8,805 bases of DNA from an uncultured Collinsella sp. (lineage in GTDB: Bacteria; Actinomycetota; Coriobacteriia; Coriobacteriales; Coriobacteriaceae), in NCBI GenBank assembly GCA_900552755.1, contig USAY01000079.1:1-8805 (forward strand). Reading direction: 5' to 3'. Numbering within the stretch: the first letter of the stretch is position 1; every line of letters starts with the position of its first letter. Positions 7,383 to 8,805 of the stretch are shown here, in pieces. The notes under the pieces were generated by a model that was given only the letters and a program-made list of their open reading frames with translations, made no database searches and was not told where the DNA came from. Position numbers and translations under genes: made by a program.

Positions 7383-7390
7383 ACTGTCCT

Positions 7391-7441
7391 AGACAGCAAA
7401 AGGGGCCGAGAATCGCTTCCCAGCCCCTTTTGCTGTCTTTT
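7391..7441 (+). terminator. Intrinsic terminator between metallo-hydrolase and hsp20
   Basis: A perfect 16-bp stem (7391-7406 with 7423-7438) around a 16-nt loop, beginning 8 nt after the hydrolase stop. On the plus strand it ends CTTTTA, a usable U-tract. On the minus strand the stem is followed by AGGACAGTC with no T-run, so it would be at best a factor-assisted end for the convergent hsp20 transcript. No other terminator for hsp20 is visible. Confidence 0.88.
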
Positions 7442-7464
7442 AATAGCGCAGAACACCAACGAAG

Positions 7465-7896
7465 TTAGTCGATGGAGATCTTCGTAACGTTCTTCTTCTC
7501 GACGATCTTGGGGACCGTAACGGTCAGGATGCCGTCAGCGTACTTAGCCGAGAGGCCCTCGCTCGAAGCGTCCTTTAGATACACGCCACGCGTCGCGCTG
7601 TACGAGCTGAACTCCTTCTGCAGGAAGTTCTTGCCCTCGTTCTCCTCGTCTTCCTCGACATTCACGCTAATGGACAGACGGCCCTCGTTAAGCTCGACAT
7701 CGATATCGTCCTTGGCGACGCCGGTCAGATAAGCCTTGACCTCATAGCCGTCGCCCTTATCCTCAACGTCAACGGGAAACGCCTTGGAAGCAATCGAGTT
7801 GTTTGCAAGGTCGGTCATATCATCAAACAGATCGAACAGCGAGCTAGCAGAAGGACGAACGCCAAAAACCGAACGATAAGGAACCATGCTTGCCAT
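7465..7896 (-). CDS. Small heat shock protein, Hsp20/alpha-crystallin family
   Basis: A 143-aa ATP-independent holdase chaperone that binds unfolding proteins and forms oligomers in the cytoplasm. The N-terminal arm (1-38) includes SSLFDLFDDM, like other bacterial Hsp20s. The alpha-crystallin domain spans about 40-132 and ends in the typical AKYADGILTVTVPK block (117-130). The C-terminus carries an I-x-I motif (I140-S-I142) that docks subunits. The acidic insert EEDEENEG (81-88) corresponds to the loop region. The frame is open to 7974, but the start at 7896 is chosen because AAAAGGAG stands 8 nt upstream and the protein then has the usual family length. It faces the metallo-hydrolase gene convergently and the orphan membrane protein divergently. 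Heat control is expected for the family; possible sites are described under the upstream region. Confidence 0.95.
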   Translation of the reverse strand: MASMVPYRSVFGVRPSASSLFDLFDDMTDLANNSIASKAFPVDVEDKGDGYEVKAYLTGVAKDDIDVELNEGRLSISVNVEEDEENEGKNFLQKEFSSYSATRGVYLKDASSEGLSAKYADGILTVTVPKIVEKKNVTKISID

Positions 7897-7905
7897 GTTT
7901 ACCAC

Positions 7906-7916
7906 TCCTTTTAGGA
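7906..7916 (-). promoter_or_regulatory. Small hairpin covering the hsp20 ribosome site
   Basis: On the minus strand TCCT-AAA-AGGA places the AGGA of the Shine-Dalgarno in a 4-bp stem with a 3-nt loop. Such a weak stem could melt on warming, but it is short and may be coincidental. Confidence 0.2.
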
Positions 7917-7959
7917 CTGCCGAGCCATCTTCTAGGTGACTGGGACTTCTTTTGACGCT

Positions 7960-8060
7960 CATATATATGCCCACACAGTGCTTATATATACATTGACTAT
8001 AAAGTTTTTTGAGTCAAGTACTATAAGCATATCTAAGTGTGATTGACTCAGGTTTTAGTA
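7960..8060. promoter_or_regulatory. AT-rich divergent control region with TTGACTC half-sites
   Basis: Between hsp20 and the orphan gene the DNA is far more AT-rich than its neighbours. It holds a 10-bp palindrome CATATATATG (7960-7969), TATATATA (7983-7990), TTGACT (7993-7998), TTGAGTCAA (8009-8017) and TTGACTCAG (8043-8051). TTGACT and AGTCAA form an inverted pair 13 nt apart; GAGTCAA and TTGACTC form another 25 nt apart. The half-sites resemble those of the actinobacterial HAIR operator (CTTGAGT-N7-ACTCAAG, bound by HspR), but the spacing does not fit. CIRCE is absent. The most likely role is operator plus promoter DNA for hsp20, with the exact -35/-10 not resolved. Confidence 0.5.
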
Positions 8061-8103
8061 AGGTTAAGGTTCTTTGAACCAGAGCTTAAATAACGAGTAT
8101 GTT
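8060..8103 (+). promoter_or_regulatory. Weak promoter candidate and dyad upstream of the orphan gene
   Basis: TTGAAC (8074-8079) and TATGTT (8098-8103) are 18 nt apart, each 4 of 6 to consensus. The -35 overlaps a dyad GGTTC-TTT-GAACC (8068-8080), itself preceded by a tandem AAGGTT AAGGTT (8060-8071). The dyad could be an operator. Transcription from here would include the 10-codon ORF at 8132-8164. Confidence 0.25.
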
Positions 8104-8131
8104 CGCAGCTACAAATAACAAGGGGCTTACA

Positions 8132-8164
8132 ATGAGCGCGTACACGTTGTTGGTAACGAGCTAA
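8132..8164 (+). CDS. Possible leader ORF, 10 codons
   Basis: Encodes MSAYTLLVTS. AAGGGG lies 6 nt before its ATG, and its TAA stop overlaps the AAAGGG ribosome site of the next gene (8163-8168). This layout would allow translation of the leader to control or couple to the orphan gene. The peptide has no run of a single amino acid that would suggest classical attenuation. It may be chance. Confidence 0.3.
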   Translation: MSAYTLLVTS

Positions 8165-8172
8165 AGGGCATC

Positions 8173-8640
8173 ATGGACGACCAAAACCAGAACAAAATGT
8201 TTATGCAGACGCAGGGGGAAGAAACTTCCACGCAGCCGCCACGGTTCCATCGCCCCCACATCTCGCAAGAGCCCATTAATGATCCGGAGCCCGAGTATGT
8301 GACGAGAAATCGATATCAAACACTCGAGGATGCCCAAACGGGACGTAAACATATGGGCGTCGCCTCGGGAGACCCTGTATATCTAAAAGACGCACCATTA
8401 TCTAAAAACAGCGCAGCTAGTGATGAGCCACTGAAAGCATCAGCCGCTCATCAACAAAGAGGTTCTCGACCCAAGCAAACCTTGACGCATTCGGCTCGCT
8501 ATCTCGAAACGCCAAAACAGGGAAAATCAATCTTCGTTTCGTCAAGTAAAAGACGCAAGCAGCATCGACTGACAATCCTGCTTTTGATCATTGTGGCCAT
8601 AGCAGTTGCCCTTGTTATTAGATTTATCTTCTTTAAATAA
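8173..8640 (+). CDS. Unknown 155-aa protein with a single C-terminal membrane anchor
   Basis: I do not recognise the family. The first 120 residues are polar, rich in Gln, Pro, Ser, Lys and Asp, with no predicted signal peptide and an appearance of disorder. A motif-like stretch SARYLETPKQGKSIFVSSS (107-125) is followed by the basic cluster KRRKQHR (126-132), then a hydrophobic helix of about 17-20 residues (133-152) and a short RFIFFK end. By the positive-inside rule the N-terminal part should be cytoplasmic and the extreme C-terminus at or beyond the outer face, i.e. tail-anchored. AAAGGG is 4 nt before the ATG, slightly short; starts at M9 or M11 are possible. Base composition is less GC-rich than in the housekeeping genes. 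It is divergent from hsp20, but a stress role is only a guess from position. Confidence 0.75.
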   Translation: MDDQNQNKMFMQTQGEETSTQPPRFHRPHISQEPINDPEPEYVTRNRYQTLEDAQTGRKHMGVASGDPVYLKDAPLSKNSAASDEPLKASAAHQQRGSRPKQTLTHSARYLETPKQGKSIFVSSSKRRKQHRLTILLLIIVAIAVALVIRFIFFK

Positions 8641-8643
8641 GGG

Positions 8644-8683
8644 CTCAATACCAAAAACGATAAGATCGTCTGGTGTAATTGAG
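8644..8683 (+). other. Segmented hairpin just after the orphan gene
   Basis: Three nested stems align: CTCAAT (8644-8649) with ATTGAG (8678-8683), ACCA (8650-8653) with TGGT (8671-8674), and ACGAT (8657-8661) with ATCGT (8665-8669) around an AAG loop. That is 15 pairs with two small internal loops, starting 3 nt after the stop codon. No T-run follows, so termination is uncertain; 3'-end stabilisation is the other option. Confidence 0.35.
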
Positions 8684-8704
8684 TCATTTACGCCCCATAA
8701 ACGC

Positions 8705-8736
8705 AAAAAAGGGGGAGGCCGCGAGGCCTCCCCCTT
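8705..8736 (-). terminator. Strong terminator, minus-strand orientation
   Basis: GGGGGAGGCC (8711-8720), a GCGA tetraloop and GGCCTCCCCC (8725-8734), extended by two A/T pairs to 12 bp. On the minus strand the stem runs directly into T6, a canonical intrinsic terminator for a transcript entering from beyond the right edge. On the plus strand only TTCTAAG follows, so it may also end the orphan transcript, less efficiently. Confidence 0.85.
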
Positions 8737-8805
8737 CTAAGTTCAAGCGTACGGCTCGGTGCCGTCCACCGGTCAGCGGCGCCCTGGCCTCCCACGGGCT
8801 GACCC
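8737..8805 (-). other. Structured, GC-rich 3' end of an unidentified minus-strand transcript (partial)
   Basis: Two perfect short inverted repeats lie just upstream of the minus-strand terminator: ACGGC-TCGGT-GCCGT (8751-8765) and GGTCAGC (8771-8777) with GCTGACC (8798-8804). No minus-strand reading frame shows a recognisable protein end: one frame stops at 8773-8775 and the other two run into the terminator. The tight packing of hairpins suggests the 3' end of a structured RNA such as an RNase P or SRP RNA, but I do not see a diagnostic motif of either, nor the CCA end of a tRNA or tmRNA. A 3' UTR of a protein gene outside the window remains possible. Confidence 0.3.

Noticed and set aside
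7897..7974. Longer Hsp20 start at 7974
   Set aside because: The internal ATG at 7896 has AAAAGGAG at good spacing and gives normal family length; the extra 26 residues are not Hsp20-like.
8008..8052. True HAIR (HspR) operator
   Set aside because: Half-sites TTTGAGT and ACTCAGG are 31 nt apart instead of 7, and the nearer right half is poor, so I list only a half-site resemblance.
8709..8736. Treating the right-edge hairpin mainly as the terminator of the orphan gene
   Set aside because: The plus-strand side has only TTCTAAG after the stem, while the minus-strand side has T6, so the main direction is leftwards.

Overview
The window looks like chromosomal housekeeping DNA from a high-GC Gram-positive bacterium. 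The best guess is a Coriobacteriia gut actinobacterium such as Collinsella. This rests on the general look of the FtsH, aminotransferase and TilS proteins, GC-rich codon choice, and clear GGAGG-type ribosome sites; no 16S or similar marker is present, so the placement is inference. I see no phage genes, insertion sequence, CRISPR array, tRNA or complete defence system.

Layout, left to right. (1) The 5' 205 codons of a PHP-domain phosphoesterase of the YcdX type, minus strand, cut by the left edge. (2) A PLP-dependent class I/II aminotransferase, minus strand. (3) A 189-bp gap holding a near-perfect 25-bp-arm palindrome of REP-like appearance and the terminator of the next operon. (4) A minus-strand cluster tilS - hpt - ftsH: tRNA(Ile)-lysidine synthetase, hypoxanthine phosphoribosyltransferase and the membrane AAA+ protease FtsH. 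hpt and ftsH are 1 nt apart and probably cotranscribed, possibly from a promoter in the 147-bp tilS-hpt gap as well as from tilS. (5) Divergent from tilS across only 48 bp, a WalJ/YycJ-type metallo-beta-lactamase-fold hydrolase on the plus strand, ending in a strong terminator. (6) A convergent small heat shock protein (Hsp20) on the minus strand. (7) A 276-bp AT-rich divergent control region with repeated TTGACTC half-sites and small dyads. (8) A plus-strand, 155-aa protein of unknown function with one C-terminal membrane anchor, preceded by a possible 10-codon leader ORF. (9) At the right edge, a strong terminator oriented for minus-strand transcription, preceded (on that strand) by GC-rich hairpins that may be the 3' end of a structured RNA or of a gene lying outside the window.

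The genes are mostly core functions: tRNA decoding, purine salvage, membrane protein quality control, protein aggregation control and DNA-related hydrolysis. The parts least explained by known families are the palindrome upstream of the aminotransferase, the Hsp20/orphan intergenic region, the tail-anchored orphan protein with its leader ORF, and the structured right edge. No stretch longer than 300 bp lacks a gene.
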